From Beverwykella pulmonaria (lineage: Eukaryota > Ascomycota > Dothideomycetes > Pleosporales > Melanommataceae), in the NCBI GenBank assembly GCA_001599595.1, contig BCHH01000011.1:1013894-1077893 (forward strand): a stretch of DNA of 64,000 nucleotides. The letters run 5' to 3'. Made by a program: the position numbers and the translations under genes. Below are positions 21,930 to 33,423 of this stretch, piece after piece. The notes below the pieces were generated by a model that saw nothing but the letters and a program-made list of their open reading frames with translations, did no database searches and had not been told where the DNA came from. Each line of letters opens with the position of its first letter. Position 1 is the stretch's first letter.

Positions 21930-24206
21930 TAGAGTAATCGATTTCTCGGTGCTGAAATACTTCGTTCGTCTGCTCGCGTCTTAAGATGCCGCCATCCAGC
22001 AAGGATAGAATGAAAGGGGGCCAAGAGGCAAACGGACAAATGGTAAGGCACAGCTGCATAGGCGGTGTGCAGCACGTGTCGTATGGAATCCCTGATGTAC
22101 ATGTGTTTAGTTTGAACTCATTTCACTCAAAACTCTTGGTACACGATCCAGACGTACGTTGGAAAGGTCCCAATATGGAAATCAAGTTTCTACGCCTCGA
22201 TGCCTGCTGCGCTTCCCCCGGCAACAGGTTCCGCCGCACCGAATGTGTGGATGCTAATTTAAGTACAGACTCGGAGACTGTGCCCTGAGTTATGTGGCGC
22301 CATACAACTTTTATCTAGAGAGCGCCGCAAATTTGCATTTGCAGAGATCAAGGGATTTAGCCTATGGCCGCGCGAAAACGATAAGAGTTTGATTGGTTCC
22401 GGCAGGTTCCGGCGTTACCGGTAGATTTGCTGCCATTTTGGCTCTAGAATTGGCCCAGTTGTACAGGGCGCGCAATTAGGTTACGATCAGTTTCTTGGCC
22501 TCTGATCATTCATCTGATGAGATCTGTCTCGTTTACAAAACGGCAGTTTTCAGAATGCTTAGTTAGCAGAGAACAATCATTGAACTCACCTGTCGTCACC
22601 TTCCCATTAACGCCTGGTCGCCAACATGTCGAATTTGTTGCCAATTGTTAATAAGCCCCCCTTAAGGAGCAGCCACCAACTCCGTACAATAAACTCTGTC
22701 ATCTTTGCCCTCACAGGGCCGTTTCCCGAAGCGTGAGCTCACCTAGTCGCCGTCGCCGACGCCAGGTGCCCGTACGCCTTCCTGGGCAGCTATTTGAGCA
22801 GAGAGCTGAAAGCGAGATGTATTACAAGGTAACTAGGTGCTGAGATGAGGTAACTCAGCAGCATGGTTATACACGGAATAAGCTAAGGCATGTGACAGGA
22901 TAGTCACAGCGGTCATGCGACGAGGTCGTCACAAGGTGACAATAAAGCTTTAAAGGCCTATTTTAAAGCCTACAAGAATGCTGTAGGATTGGTATCGGAC
23001 CTGTACGGAGGCAATATGGCACAGATGTCATGTGATTTAGCCTATTAGTATTCCTTTGCAGCCTGATGAGGACATCCAATGTATCTGAGAACTTGAAGAC
23101 TCTGACACACATCCTAGTCTTTGCTGTTTTGCATCTTGCACGATACTAATCCCAGTGGTTCTATCATTGTCACGCAATGATTAGGATATGTCTGATGCGC
23201 AATATTTCCGCCAGGATAGCATTCCTGCTACTGTTGGGTGGGATATGCTTCCTGAGGATAGGAACTCACTAGACCTAGTAGTATCCTTGCCAAAGTCAAC
23301 TAAGAAGAAACGTACTCCTAAGCCAATGGAGGTGGATTTAATTATGGACATAGTCCACTTAGACCCTTTAAAGGTAGTTGCACAAGTGTTTAGTCCAGAA
23401 GTTCGCGGCTTTAGTGTTGCCTACCTTATTGCTTTACTGCTGATTTGTAACGGCATAAAAGACATTAATGAATACATATGACGAGATAACGAAAATAAAT
23501 CACTAGATTAACTACCCTCAATAAATGCTCTTGTTCCATCGTCAATGTTACTTGTTGAAGACAACGTTAATCCAGATATTGTTCCCTTCGCGGAGTGCAG
23601 CGTGGTTACTGTTAGAAATGTTTAACATAACTTGATTACAAAACACTAAGTGCTTGGTACTGGAGACACCTGGAATGAATTCCTTGATTAAGTTCCTACT
23701 GAAACTGCTGACACAAAGAACAGTGTTGGTAGAGTTACGCAAGTTCATGGTGAACTACCTACCCGGTTGGGCAACATTCAACGAACACCAAGGCAAGCCT
23801 TCGGGAGTTGCTTCTACGCATGGCCAACAGGGGTTTTTTTTTTCATCTGGTATATATAGTGGCAGTAGTCTGAACGGCTCCAGCTAGAGCCAGTAACAGA
23901 CGGTAAATCGATTAAATAACAATAATAATTGGATGTCATGAGTTATTGTCTGAACACTCGTAACCTGTGGGAGGAATACCGAGCATTCTTTCCTTTCCTA
24001 TACCTCTTAAGAGTGCAGGCTGCATTTTCTGCATGCTCCACATGCCTATAGGGCAGCAGGCATCGCTATAATGACGTCTACCAACGCAACGGCCCGCAAT
24101 CATGAAATGAAATTATTTACAGCAACCTTGAAATATCCCAGTAGCTCCTTCACTCACTGTTACCTGGGGATCTGGGTTCGGAGACCGAGATATTGTAATC
24201 ATATTG
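21930..24206. other. Gene-poor, repeat-like region
   Basis: Upstream of the P450. No recognisable gene. A 97-codon open frame at 23188-23481 (plus strand; lysine-rich KSTKKKRTPKP, then a hydrophobic AYLIALLLICNGIKD) has no known domain and is surrounded by AT-rich degenerate DNA. I regard it as a relic of unknown type. Confidence 0.35.
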
Positions 24207-24590
24207 CCTCATGCTCTTCCAAGGCAAGGTGCGGGTATTGATATCACATTACCTCATGCTCTTCTGCAGCATAGTACAGGTATCGTCACATTGCCTCATG
24301 CTCTTCTGTGGCACAGCGCAGGTATTGTCGTTACATTGCCTCATGTTCTTTTGCGGCATAGTGCAGGTATCATCACATAGTCTCATGCTCTTCCGTGGCA
24401 CAGCGCAGGTATTGTTATTGCATTGCCTCATGCTCTTTTGCGGCATAGTGCATGTATCGTTATATTGCCTCATGCTCTTCTATAGCACGGCACAGGTATT
24501 ATCGTTACCCAGCCTCATGATCTTTTGCCGATATCTTCGTCACATTGCATTATGCTCTTCTGTGGCACAGCACGGATAGAAAGTAATCTC
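24207..24590. repeat. Higher-order minisatellite (87-bp unit = 45 + 42 bp)
   Basis: The block CCTCATGCTCTT recurs at 24207, 24252, 24294, 24339, 24381, 24426, 24468 and 24513, with a degenerate copy near 24548. Spacings are 45, 42, 45, 42, 45, 42 and 45, so the true unit is 87 bp and is present about four times. The two half-units differ consistently (GTGGCACAGCGCAGGTATTG versus GCGGCATAGTGCAGGTATC). Because 45 and 42 are multiples of three, one plus-strand frame stays open for 122 codons, but the repeat alone accounts for that. Confidence 0.9.
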
Positions 24591-26133
24591 GCACGAGTAA
24601 GGTGGACTGTTATTGTATTTCGTGTAACAATAAAACGATCCCTGCACAACATCCAATTTTTTTAAGTGTTGTACGATCAGTAACCTCTTTATTACCACGT
24701 AGCCATAATTTTAATAATCCCGCGTAAGTAAATAAACTATTACTTTGGATATACGCTTACATCCATAGCTGGTCGTCGTGCAATTGAACTTCAGACATTC
24801 CAGGAGCAGCTGAAAACGTGTTAGCAAAAGATCACAATGTTACTGCAAGCGTTCGTACAATAAAGACATGGTTTAAGAGAGGTGGAATTTTGGGCGATGC
24901 TTGCCTCCTGAGGTTGAAGATCATATTAAAAGTCGTATCCGGGTGTTCTTCTTTCAGGTTGGCCTAGAGGACAATACAATTCTTGATGTAATATATAGAG
25001 AAGTCTATAAGCTTATGAAATACAACTTTGAATAATTAACGTTTAGAGCTTAGATTGCAGAGAAGATTCTATATATAGTAGGACAGCACAGGATTAAGCT
25101 AATCGGCCTGTGCGAGAGTTTATCCAGAGGAACTTAAGAAGGGTCGTATCAACAGATATGGCAGGCAGTTCCTACACCTATATTTCAAGCAAAAATTCCA
25201 GTTTGCAAGCCGCGATCGAATATTAAGCATCTATCATACAATTTACCTACAGTACTAGCGCAAAAGTATTTGTGCACCTCCTCGCTTACCCCACCAAAAC
25301 GCGTCGCGTACATCCAACACGTTCATCCGGCTTATGGTTGCAGACTTGTGTTCTTAAATGGACCCAGCTGTTTGAGTGCCTGCTACGCTCGAATGAAAAA
25401 TTTCTTCACCCGAATACCAGCGCACCTAGGTCTTTTCTGCGTGTGAGTGTTCATGAGGACCCATCTCAAGAAACGATGGACCTAATGAGCAACATAATAA
25501 ATATAGACAAAACCAACCGAGGTTGAAACAAACAAGTTCAGGCGTCGATGTTACAAGGTGGCTGCATCCGATCACGAAAAACCTGTGTCAGTATTGGCCG
25601 CCTTGGTTACGTTTTGCATCCAATGGTGAAGAATTTTGCAGTATGCTTGGAGGCGTGGCGCGCAGTAGCCGTTGAGACGGACCTGATTGACACGATCCCC
25701 GAACGAGTAAATACGGACAGTACTGATAGAGCGCTGACTGCATACGAAGAAGACGGCGAAGTATGTGATTCGACTGATGATCGTTTCCCGAGTGGGCAGG
25801 TACACGACTGTCTCTGCCAACACCTAGGCATCACCCAGGATTGGCGAAGGCTTGTACGCAACATCAAGAGCTTAATTATCTGCGATCTTGTTTGGCTTTG
25901 GCGTTTGGCGTGCGGGAGTATCCGTCGGCCCATGACGCCATCCCAGGAATGACATCCTTCAAGTGTGGCGGCTGGGCCACGGCGAGTGTTCGTTGCCAAG
26001 GTCCCATGACTGTTTGCTTGGAAGCACCTCAACTCCAGGTCTAATGCATAAAGACATCCAGCAGCACCCTCCCATCACTGCACCAACTGTACACTCCCGT
26101 CTCACCATCGCTGTGTCTGTCATACTAGACACA
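24591..26133. other. Gene-poor spacer upstream of the Zn2Cys6 gene
   Basis: AT-rich, with degenerate coding-like fragments. Around 24870-25010 a plus-strand stretch reads like an eroded protein (CLPPEVEDHIKSRIRVF and ILDVIYREVYKLMKYN, with stops nearby), perhaps an old transposon. The last few hundred bases should hold the promoter of the regulator gene. Confidence 0.35.
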
Positions 26134-28395
26134 ATGTTCGCAACCTTTAACAAGTCCATGAACGCCCGGAGCAAGAGTGGCAGCGGTAATCATGGAGGCG
26201 CCGCATCCCAAGCGCCAACCCGGCACAAACGGAACATGGCCGCGAGAGCCTGTGATCGCTGCCGAGCCAACCGAATAAAGTGCGATGAGAGCCAGCCCTG
26301 CAAGCAGTGTCGTGTGAAAGGGCTCGATTGCTACAAGGGGCGCGGCCGGCCAGGTTTGGGCGGACACTCACGTGACTCGTCGCACTCGCGCTCCGGCGAT
26401 GCTCAACAGCGAACCCAGGCACCACCCGTCGCATCTCTGGCGTCTCGTCCCAACTCCATTGAAGCCAGTCCCACGATTTCCAAGCCGAGCGAACCGCAAA
26501 CGAAGCGGCACTGGCTGGGGTTTTGGACGCCAAACTCATACACAGGCGACGTGCTGTACTACGGACCTACAGCCTTCAATTTCTTTGTACATCGCGTTGG
26601 CAGCCATCTCGAAAGCTCTACCAGTCAACCACAGCTGAGCGAGACGCTGCGGACCGGTCTCCCTCTCGACCAACAACCCAATATCAACAGCCAGCATCAG
26701 ACAGAAGAGCCTCTAACACGCCGCGGGGAACAGGCTCTCTTGAATCTGTTCTGGCAGTCATATCATTCCGTTTTCCCAATCCTGGACGAAGATGAGCTTA
26801 GAGATCATTATAACTCTCTGTGGCCAACATCGGTTTCGTCAACCGTGCATCAGGCTCGCATGCCATCTGCCCTGGTTGACATCATTCTAGCGCTATGCAT
26901 GCAGTACAGCGCAGCAGGCACCGAATCTGGAGCGCATCTTTACAAAAGATGCCAGACTCGTTTAATAACTAACAAAAGCGTACCCTCCATACCAGCCCTA
27001 CAATGCTACATTTATTCCGCAATTTACCTCATCAACACTTCATCATTTCCCATGGCACATACAGCACTTTCAGTGGCTGTGCATATCGCCTACGCCCTTG
27101 GAATACACTACGATGCTCCAGAATGGATGCCTGATCCTCAACGGTGCCTATGGCGACGCCTCTGGTCGTCTCTCTTCCAGCTAGACACATTCCTTGGTCT
27201 CGCTATTGGCCGGCCCTACCTCATTCACTCTTCCGACAGCACTCTTAATTTGAAGGAAATTGACCAGATGACAACAACCACAAGTCCTATTGCTCCTATA
27301 TACGAAGATATCACTTGGGAAACTTATCACATCCACACTGTCAAATTGTCCATTGCGTTACGAGACATCTCCGCCTCCTTTCATGACCAATGCACCAACG
27401 TCATGACTATGAATTCACTTGTCTCGATCTATGCAAATCCGCCCCTTCTGGAGACGTGTGCCTCTTCGCTGCGTCAAAGCGTCGTGACCCTCCAGTCTTG
27501 GATAAACTCGGTACCAACACTTCTACGGCTACGTCGTAAAGATGCTGGCAACACATTTTCCGCGAGAGGAAGCCAGATCGAATTTGATGCCCTCGCTCCT
27601 CTATGGCTGCAACGTCAGCGCGTTCTTCTCGAACTACAGTATCACAACTCCCTCCAATGTCTCTACCGCACATTTATCCGGTTCCCTTCTTCGGATGGAG
27701 GTCCGGAACCACTCGGTCCGAGTATCACCACAATATCCGACAGCAACGCTGTGTCTGCACTCAATCATGCTATAGCAACCATCTACATTATCCATCAGAC
27801 TTTGACCGAAACGGATCTGTTCAATACTTGGCATCGAGCATACCAATACCAGTGGGAAGCCACAGTGACGATCATTGGGTTCGCTCTAGCGCGACCACTG
27901 TGCCCCTTCATTATTTCAGCGAGGAAGGCAATTGATACGGCGATCTTGTCATTCGACATATTCGCTTCGAATGGAATGACAGCGGGGGCGAATGCGGCAC
28001 GGGCCACAAGAGAGTTGAACACTAATGCGATTAGGAAATCGCAAGCCTCAGACACCCCATCGCAGGATCAAAATTCTGCCACACCACAGACAACGCGACG
28101 AATAAGTAACATGACAATAGTGACTCCGCAGCAGCCCCGGAGCCCGGCCAGTTTGACTGCGTCTTTGAATCCCAATCCGGTCTTTCAGCTCAACAACTCT
28201 ATAAATCCGATGATGTTCTTTGACGCGAATCAACGACAGATTGATGGAATGGGTGTCTCGCTTCCGAACTCGGCTGCAACTAGCGCACCAATGGCGGTGG
28301 ATACGTTGGCGGATGTGATGAACTTCGACATGCAGAACCTTGAGGCATGGAATTCAGATTTGGGAGTTTGGTATGGGGATATGGTGCAAGGTTAG
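26134..28395 (+). CDS. Zn2Cys6 fungal-specific transcription factor
   Basis: Intronless, 753 aa from the ATG at 26134. The frame is open 57 codons further upstream, but the conserved DNA-binding part starts about 38 residues after this ATG. The zinc cluster ACDRCRANRIKCDESQPCKQC..C fits C-x2-C-x6-C-x5-C-x2-C-x6-C. It is followed by a basic, Ser/His/Pro-rich linker. The middle has the fungal_trans regulatory domain, with FPILDEDELRDHY, AHTALSVAVHIAYALGIHYD and RRLWSSLFQLDTFLGLAIGRP. The C-terminus is Gln/Asn/Ser-rich with a TPSQDQNSATPQTT stretch and may be an activation region. It lies between the NRPS-type cluster and the PKS remnant, so either could be its target. Confidence 0.93.
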   Translation: MFATFNKSMNARSKSGSGNHGGAASQAPTRHKRNMAARACDRCRANRIKCDESQPCKQCRVKGLDCYKGRGRPGLGGHSRDSSHSRSGDAQQRTQAPPVASLASRPNSIEASPTISKPSEPQTKRHWLGFWTPNSYTGDVLYYGPTAFNFFVHRVGSHLESSTSQPQLSETLRTGLPLDQQPNINSQHQTEEPLTRRGEQALLNLFWQSYHSVFPILDEDELRDHYNSLWPTSVSSTVHQARMPSALVDIILALCMQYSAAGTESGAHLYKRCQTRLITNKSVPSIPALQCYIYSAIYLINTSSFPMAHTALSVAVHIAYALGIHYDAPEWMPDPQRCLWRRLWSSLFQLDTFLGLAIGRPYLIHSSDSTLNLKEIDQMTTTTSPIAPIYEDITWETYHIHTVKLSIALRDISASFHDQCTNVMTMNSLVSIYANPPLLETCASSLRQSVVTLQSWINSVPTLLRLRRKDAGNTFSARGSQIEFDALAPLWLQRQRVLLELQYHNSLQCLYRTFIRFPSSDGGPEPLGPSITTISDSNAVSALNHAIATIYIIHQTLTETDLFNTWHRAYQYQWEATVTIIGFALARPLCPFIISARKAIDTAILSFDIFASNGMTAGANAARATRELNTNAIRKSQASDTPSQDQNSATPQTTRRISNMTIVTPQQPRSPASLTASLNPNPVFQLNNSINPMMFFDANQRQIDGMGVSLPNSAATSAPMAVDTLADVMNFDMQNLEAWNSDLGVWYGDMVQG

Positions 28396-28608
28396 ACTGG
28401 AATCCTTGGTTTTGTCGGTGAAGGTGAAGGGTGTTGCAGTGGTATTTCTATCTTTCCGGGTTTATAGACCTACTCTAGATAAGGCCGAGGAATTCGTTAC
28501 AAAAAAGAAAGTCGCTCAGACCCCACACCCTGTATCTCAAATGCTCCCTCTTGGGCCTGCCTCCCTTATACCAACCTCCTGTATCTCAAATGCCCTTGAT
28601 GGCAAAGC

Positions 28609-30300
28609 TCAATTCCCAACCCTTACTACGAACCAGCCAACAAGATGACTAACGGTAGGAAAATTCCACGTCAGGGTCGGCGGCACCTTGACCCCTAACC
28701 CCTTCTGTAACTGCGACCTCAAACTGACCGTCATCACACTATCCACCCCCAGATCCGCCAGCGGAGCCTTCGAGCCCACCTCATCACTATTCCCCAGATA
28801 CAGCACCTTAGCCACGCACTCGCGGATTCACTCATCCAGATAACGCCTTTTTCACAAGAATACCAGTCGGGAATTCCTTTGCGTTAGAGGCCGGCGCTGC
28901 TGATCCAGATGAGATTGCGGCCTGCTTGCGCGGCGCTATGTCGGCCAGCATAGGGCACGGGAGGGCTTCGTCGACTTCGAGCGCCAGACTACGGAGGACG
29001 ACTGCGTGGTCCATGTCGTAGTTGGCGATGTGGAGCCAAGCACGCAACGCCTCGTCGCGCGTGACGTCGGCGATACCCTTGCTTGCGAGCTCCGCGTTGA
29101 TGAAGTCTGTGCTTGCAGCCATGCCGAGACAGCGCCAGCTTGTCCACTGCACCGCCGTTGTATTGTCGCCTTGACTGCGACGGTAGGTTGCCATGGAGTC
29201 GAGGAATGCGTTAACGGAGGCGTAGGACGCTTGGCCTGGGAAGCCGAAGAGCTGACCGCAGGAGGAGAAGAGCGTTATGAAATCCAGTGCTCCAACGGGG
29301 AATACGTCGTGCAGAGTTATGGTACCAGAAACTTTTGGAGCAAGCACACGCTGGGAGGAGGATGCGTTGGTTTCCATGACAAGTCCATCTTCCAGCACAC
29401 CGGCGCCATGGATAACACCAAGGATGGGCGGAAGCGCCGCTTTTTTATTGCGGCCTTGAGGTCCACCACAGCTGACACGGACGAGACATCGACAGCCATC
29501 GGGTATACAGCAGCACCCTGGGATTCCAAGAGCTGGATCCGTCGAATGGTGGATACTGACCAGCATGTGGATGAAGAGGATACAGCAGCCCACTCACTGC
29601 GCGGAGGTAAAGCACGTCGAGAAACAAGGATCAATCGACGAGCTCCCTGCTCCACGAGAAAACCAGCGACCTCCAATCCGAGAGCGCCGAGGCTACCCGT
29701 AATAATATAAGTACCCTCAGGTCTAATGTTGAAACCTCGTTGTTCAGGAGAATGGTGGAGAATTTCGCGAGGAAGACTACGCGGGCGGGCAATACGCGGA
29801 ATCCCATCGATTATGCGGATATTGTCTACGTCACGAACGTACTTCATCGTGTCAAGTGGGAATATTGACGCTTCGAGATCGATCAGTCCGCCCCAGATTT
29901 CTGGGTGCTCAGACGCAATAATCCTAGTAAGGCCATGGAGAGGAGACTGCGCGAGGGCGAGCGAGGACTCGCTAGAGGACACGCGGTCGGTGAGTACGAA
30001 GACTTTGGCCGAGAGCCCGGAAGTCACGATGAATTTGACGATATCCAGGAGCTCCATGATGTATGACTCTGCGGCCGTCTGAAGAGGCTCAGAGGTGGAT
30101 AAGTGGCCCGGAACGTGCACGACGACCGTATCCTTCTTTCCTAGTACCTCGCCAGCACTTTGCAAGGACAGCTGTCCAGCGCTGACGAATAGCGTAACGG
30201 ACTGCACTCTGCTGTCGAGAGAGCGTGCGGATTTCTCTGCAAGCGCTAAATCGGCGGAGACGAGGACCACGTGCTTGATCTCGAGACGCTGTTTACTGTA
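28609..30300 (-). pseudogene. C-terminal KR-ACP remnant of a 6-MSAS-like polyketide synthase
   Basis: The minus strand carries a ketoreductase domain (GTYIITGSLGALGLEVAGFL, the Rossmann loop; ARRLILVSRRALPPR; then in another frame GVIHGAGVLED and FSSCGQLFGFPGQASYASVNAFLDS) and an acyl-carrier domain ([15 protein letters not shown]). The order and wording resemble the C-terminus of 6-methylsalicylic acid synthase-type partially reducing PKSs. The frame is broken at a run of six A near 29450 and again at a run of five A near 28857, and a TGA lies just before the ACP (near 28832). KS, AT and DH domains are missing: the frame meets a TAG near 30337 and homology stops just before the inverted-repeat element at 30347. 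Non-functional unless the frameshifts are sequence errors, and truncated in any case. Confidence 0.85.
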
Positions 30301-30346
30301 TATGGCTGGTGGCTATGCGAGCTGGTGCACGAGGTATTCCATCAGC

Positions 30347-31075
30347 GTAGCCAACCGTATGTAGTACGCTACGGCTCGCCCTTTTTGTGCCTGCTACTTC
30401 TCAGATTGTTAGTACGTTCGTACGTAAAGGGTGAATTGAGAGCTAAGTACGTAGCGTAAAAGTAACGTTTGAGATTGTTGCTACGTTCGTACGTTTCGCC
30501 CCAAAGTGAGAAGTTACGTTTGAAATTGAGGGCGTAGTCTCGCTGAGAAGCTGTTTTTGACAGTTAATGTGAGTTGCTAGAGTATTCAACTTGCTCTAAA
30601 GCTGCAGCGCCTTAATTGAAGCCCCACATATTAAGTAACAGTCCTTCTGCCTCTACTAAAAGCTCTCTTGCACGCACTCACAGCTAGTTAGAAACATATT
30701 TAGTAATAACGCGTCTTACAAAATAAGTCTAGGATGAGACGAGAGAACCTGCTTAACAGGAGATGGAGGGTGTTGACAAAAGTGCGTTCACATTTTGCTA
30801 CATTGCTGACGATCCCCCTATCGCATAAGTCATTAGAGATTTGTGACTGCACAAAACACAACTTTAGCGCGTACAAAAGCCTCATGACAACGGGCAAACA
30901 ATCTCCTCTAATAGGCACGAAACCCGCCGCCAAAGCACAAACGTATAAGCGTAGTACGTGCAAGATTGATGCCAAACGAAACGAAAACTACGACTCACAA
31001 ATTGATTACGTTCGTAAGTATCACGTGACCGAATAATTCACGTACTACGAATACGTACTACGTGCGGTTGGCTAC
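30347..31075. mobile_element. 729-bp MITE-like inverted-repeat element
   Basis: The left end GTAGCCAACCG...GTAGTACG (30347-30368) matches the reverse complement of the right end (31054-31075) at 20 of 22 positions; both mismatches are transitions. TA lies just inside each outermost base (30348-30349 and 31073-31074), so a TA target duplication is possible but ambiguous. Subterminal regions carry repeated GTACGTTCGTACGT, CTACGTTCGTACGT and CGTACTACG words, as in non-autonomous elements that bind a transposase. No transposase frame is present. It sits exactly between the truncated PKS and the MFS gene. Confidence 0.72.
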
Positions 31076-31200
31076 CCTAGATTCCACACTACCACTGACG
31101 CCGTGGCAGATAAAAATCTAATTCAGAGTGAAGCCGTCTCACTCTACCCCGCCCAAGTTCCTTCTGTCTCAGCTCTGGGTACTCTGGTCCCTTGTTATTT

Positions 31201-32895
31201 TCATCTCGGCCCAGCATACTTACTTCGCTTCCGTAGCTGTTTACCCCACCTGTAGAAGATATATCTATCCTTCGGTTAGCCATTACTCCCAATCAACTAG
31301 AAATGGAGGGAAACTTACGGGAAAGGTGCCAATGCAAGCGTAATGCAAGCAAGCAAGAAGCTCGCCCACTGAAATCCCAACTTCCTATACATCGTATTCC
31401 CAAACAGCGGAAATGCAGCCGCAAATATGCTCCTCGAGAAGCTATTTGCCGCAAGCGCGCTGGCAGCGTAGAGCGGATAGGCATCTACAAGGAAGGTGAA
31501 CACTCCAGAGAAGATCATGATGACGCCCATGCCGAAAAATGAGGAGAAGAAGATAGGCAAAATCCAGTGCACTGACGAGTACGTAGTCCAAGCGAAGCCG
31601 AACAGACCGATAACAGCGAGCGGGGCACCTGCAATGGCGGGCGGGAGGCGAAATTCGGGTTCTGAGCCACCTTTCTCGCCGTGGTCTTCTTCGTGCTTTT
31701 CTACAAGGCGTATGTAGTTCTTTTTAAAAAACGGAGTTGTGAAAGTGCCAAGTATCATTCCGACGGTGATGCCAAGAAAAGTAAGGCCGACTTGCCAGAG
31801 CTTGAAGTTGTGATTTTCTTTGAAGACGAGGCCGAAGGCGCCGAAGAAGAGGTACAGGACGCCGAGGAGGACGGAGCAGAATATGCAAAGGGCAAGGCAC
31901 ATGGGCTCTAGAGCGAGGAGGATGAAAGGCCGGTATGTCGATCTTATGATTGTCTTGGGAGGGGATCAGGAGCATGTTTGAGACAGGAGCAGGAGGCCGC
32001 TTACCTGGGCAATTGAGCGGTCCATCATCTCGATGGGCGCATACCACCGGTCATCTCCCGTCTCTTTCCGCTGACGTTCTGCCTCTTTCCGAAGGAGAAC
32101 TGGGTGGTATGTTTCTGGAACCAGAAGGCAGATCGCAGTCCACTGGACAAAGGCCCAGATCAGGAGAACGTAAAAAGTCCATCGCCTGGGGAATCAAATT
32201 TAATAACTTGAATCTGCTCGTCTCATCCTGAAGTGCTTACCAGTTTGCGTAGTAGTTGATGAAGTCTCCAATTAGAGGGCCCAACTGTGGACCAAGAAAC
32301 GGGCTCAGTGTGTAGAGCATCATAGGCGCTGCGAGCTTGGTCTTGGGAAACAAGTCTCCTACGGTACCGCCAGCAACACTTAGAAAAGCGGCACCGGCGA
32401 AGCCATCGATAAACCGTGATATGATCATAGTCTCCATGTTCTTTGCAACAGCGCAGGGAATAATCCAGATGACGAAGAAGAAGAGAGAGACGACGTAGAC
32501 AGGCTTTCTGCCGTAGAACTGCTTTTGTCAGAAAATTTCACTATCCCAGGGGGATTGCCAGGACTCACCTCACTCAGAGGGGCCAGGACCATAGGACTGA
32601 GCCCCAGACCTACAACGAAAAGGCTGAGGCCGAGAGTGACGACCACCTCGCTCGCGTGAAATTCCTGCTCAAGCTGCCCGTACGCGCCAACGTAGAGCGA
32701 GCTCGTGCAAGCGACACACAAGCTCGTGGTGGAGACAATGATCACAATCAGCCATTTGCGCGGGTTGGACAGACTCTTCGGGCTACGCTTGTCATCGTCG
32801 CCGTTGAAGGATATGAGGAAGCTGGTGGGCGGAATTGGGGGGCCCTCAACGGCTGCGATGACAGCCTTGTCTTGGCGTGGTGTCGTTGGCGGCAT
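31201..32895 (-). CDS. MFS transporter, DHA1-type drug/metabolite exporter
   Basis: Five exons, 32895-32569, 32518-32241, 32185-32005, 31953-31319 and 31249-31201, close in frame at 489 aa. The N-terminus is cytosolic with SLSNPRKWLIVIIVSTTSL, then 12 predicted helices. EFYGRKPVYVVS fits the loop 2-3 motif and LSPFLGPQLGPLIGDFI the antiporter motif C. A charged central loop follows (PETYHPVLLRKEAER, EIMDRSIAQ-like). The C-terminus KQLRKRSKYAG is typical of this fungal group. Unlike the adjacent PKS fragment it is intact. It may once have exported the polyketide product; its present role is unknown. Confidence 0.92.
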
Positions 32896-33423
32896 GTTGT
32901 GTACAATTTTGGATATGATGCTGCTCTTTCGAATGGCGTTGAGTCGAAAGCAACCTCCCTATCCGTGTTTTAGACGCAGGTGCGCCAGAGACTTTGAATG
33001 ATCGCTAGCACTTGCGAGATTTGAAATTGATGCCGGCATTCTTGACAAGTGAAAGACCGAGCGGACGAGGGGAGCAAGCAGGAACAGAAACGGTAACAGG
33101 AATGAACGAACATCAGTGGCGCGCACGTGTGGATCAGTGCTGTAAAATCCCGCTAACCGCATGGAGCAGTCCGAAAATTTCCTAAAGGAGGAACCAACCT
33201 TCCGAACCTGAACGACAATTTCGGAGCCCGGTTACTAACGCACTTGGTGATTTCAAATAGGTAATTGGTAAAGCTCATGAACGTCATGTGTCACAATAAA
33301 GCGAAAATTCTAGGTGGTCAAAAGTCGGCAAGCGGGAACGAGAACCAGCAGCATTCCTTGCTTACTTCAGCAGAAGCCGTCTTTGTGTGCAATTAATCTT
33401 CCCTACTATCGAGTCTCAGCCAA
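32896..33423. promoter_or_regulatory. Divergent promoter region, MFS and FAD monooxygenase genes
   Basis: 528 bp between the start codons of two head-to-head genes, suggesting co-regulation. No motif is recognised with confidence. Confidence 0.5.

Noticed and set aside
24211..24579. 122-codon open frame on the minisatellite
   Set aside because: Fully explained by a repeat whose unit is a multiple of three; no start context, domain or neighbouring exon.
25548..25952. 134-codon plus-strand frame upstream of the regulator
   Set aside because: No domain; likely promoter or leader DNA of the Zn2Cys6 gene.
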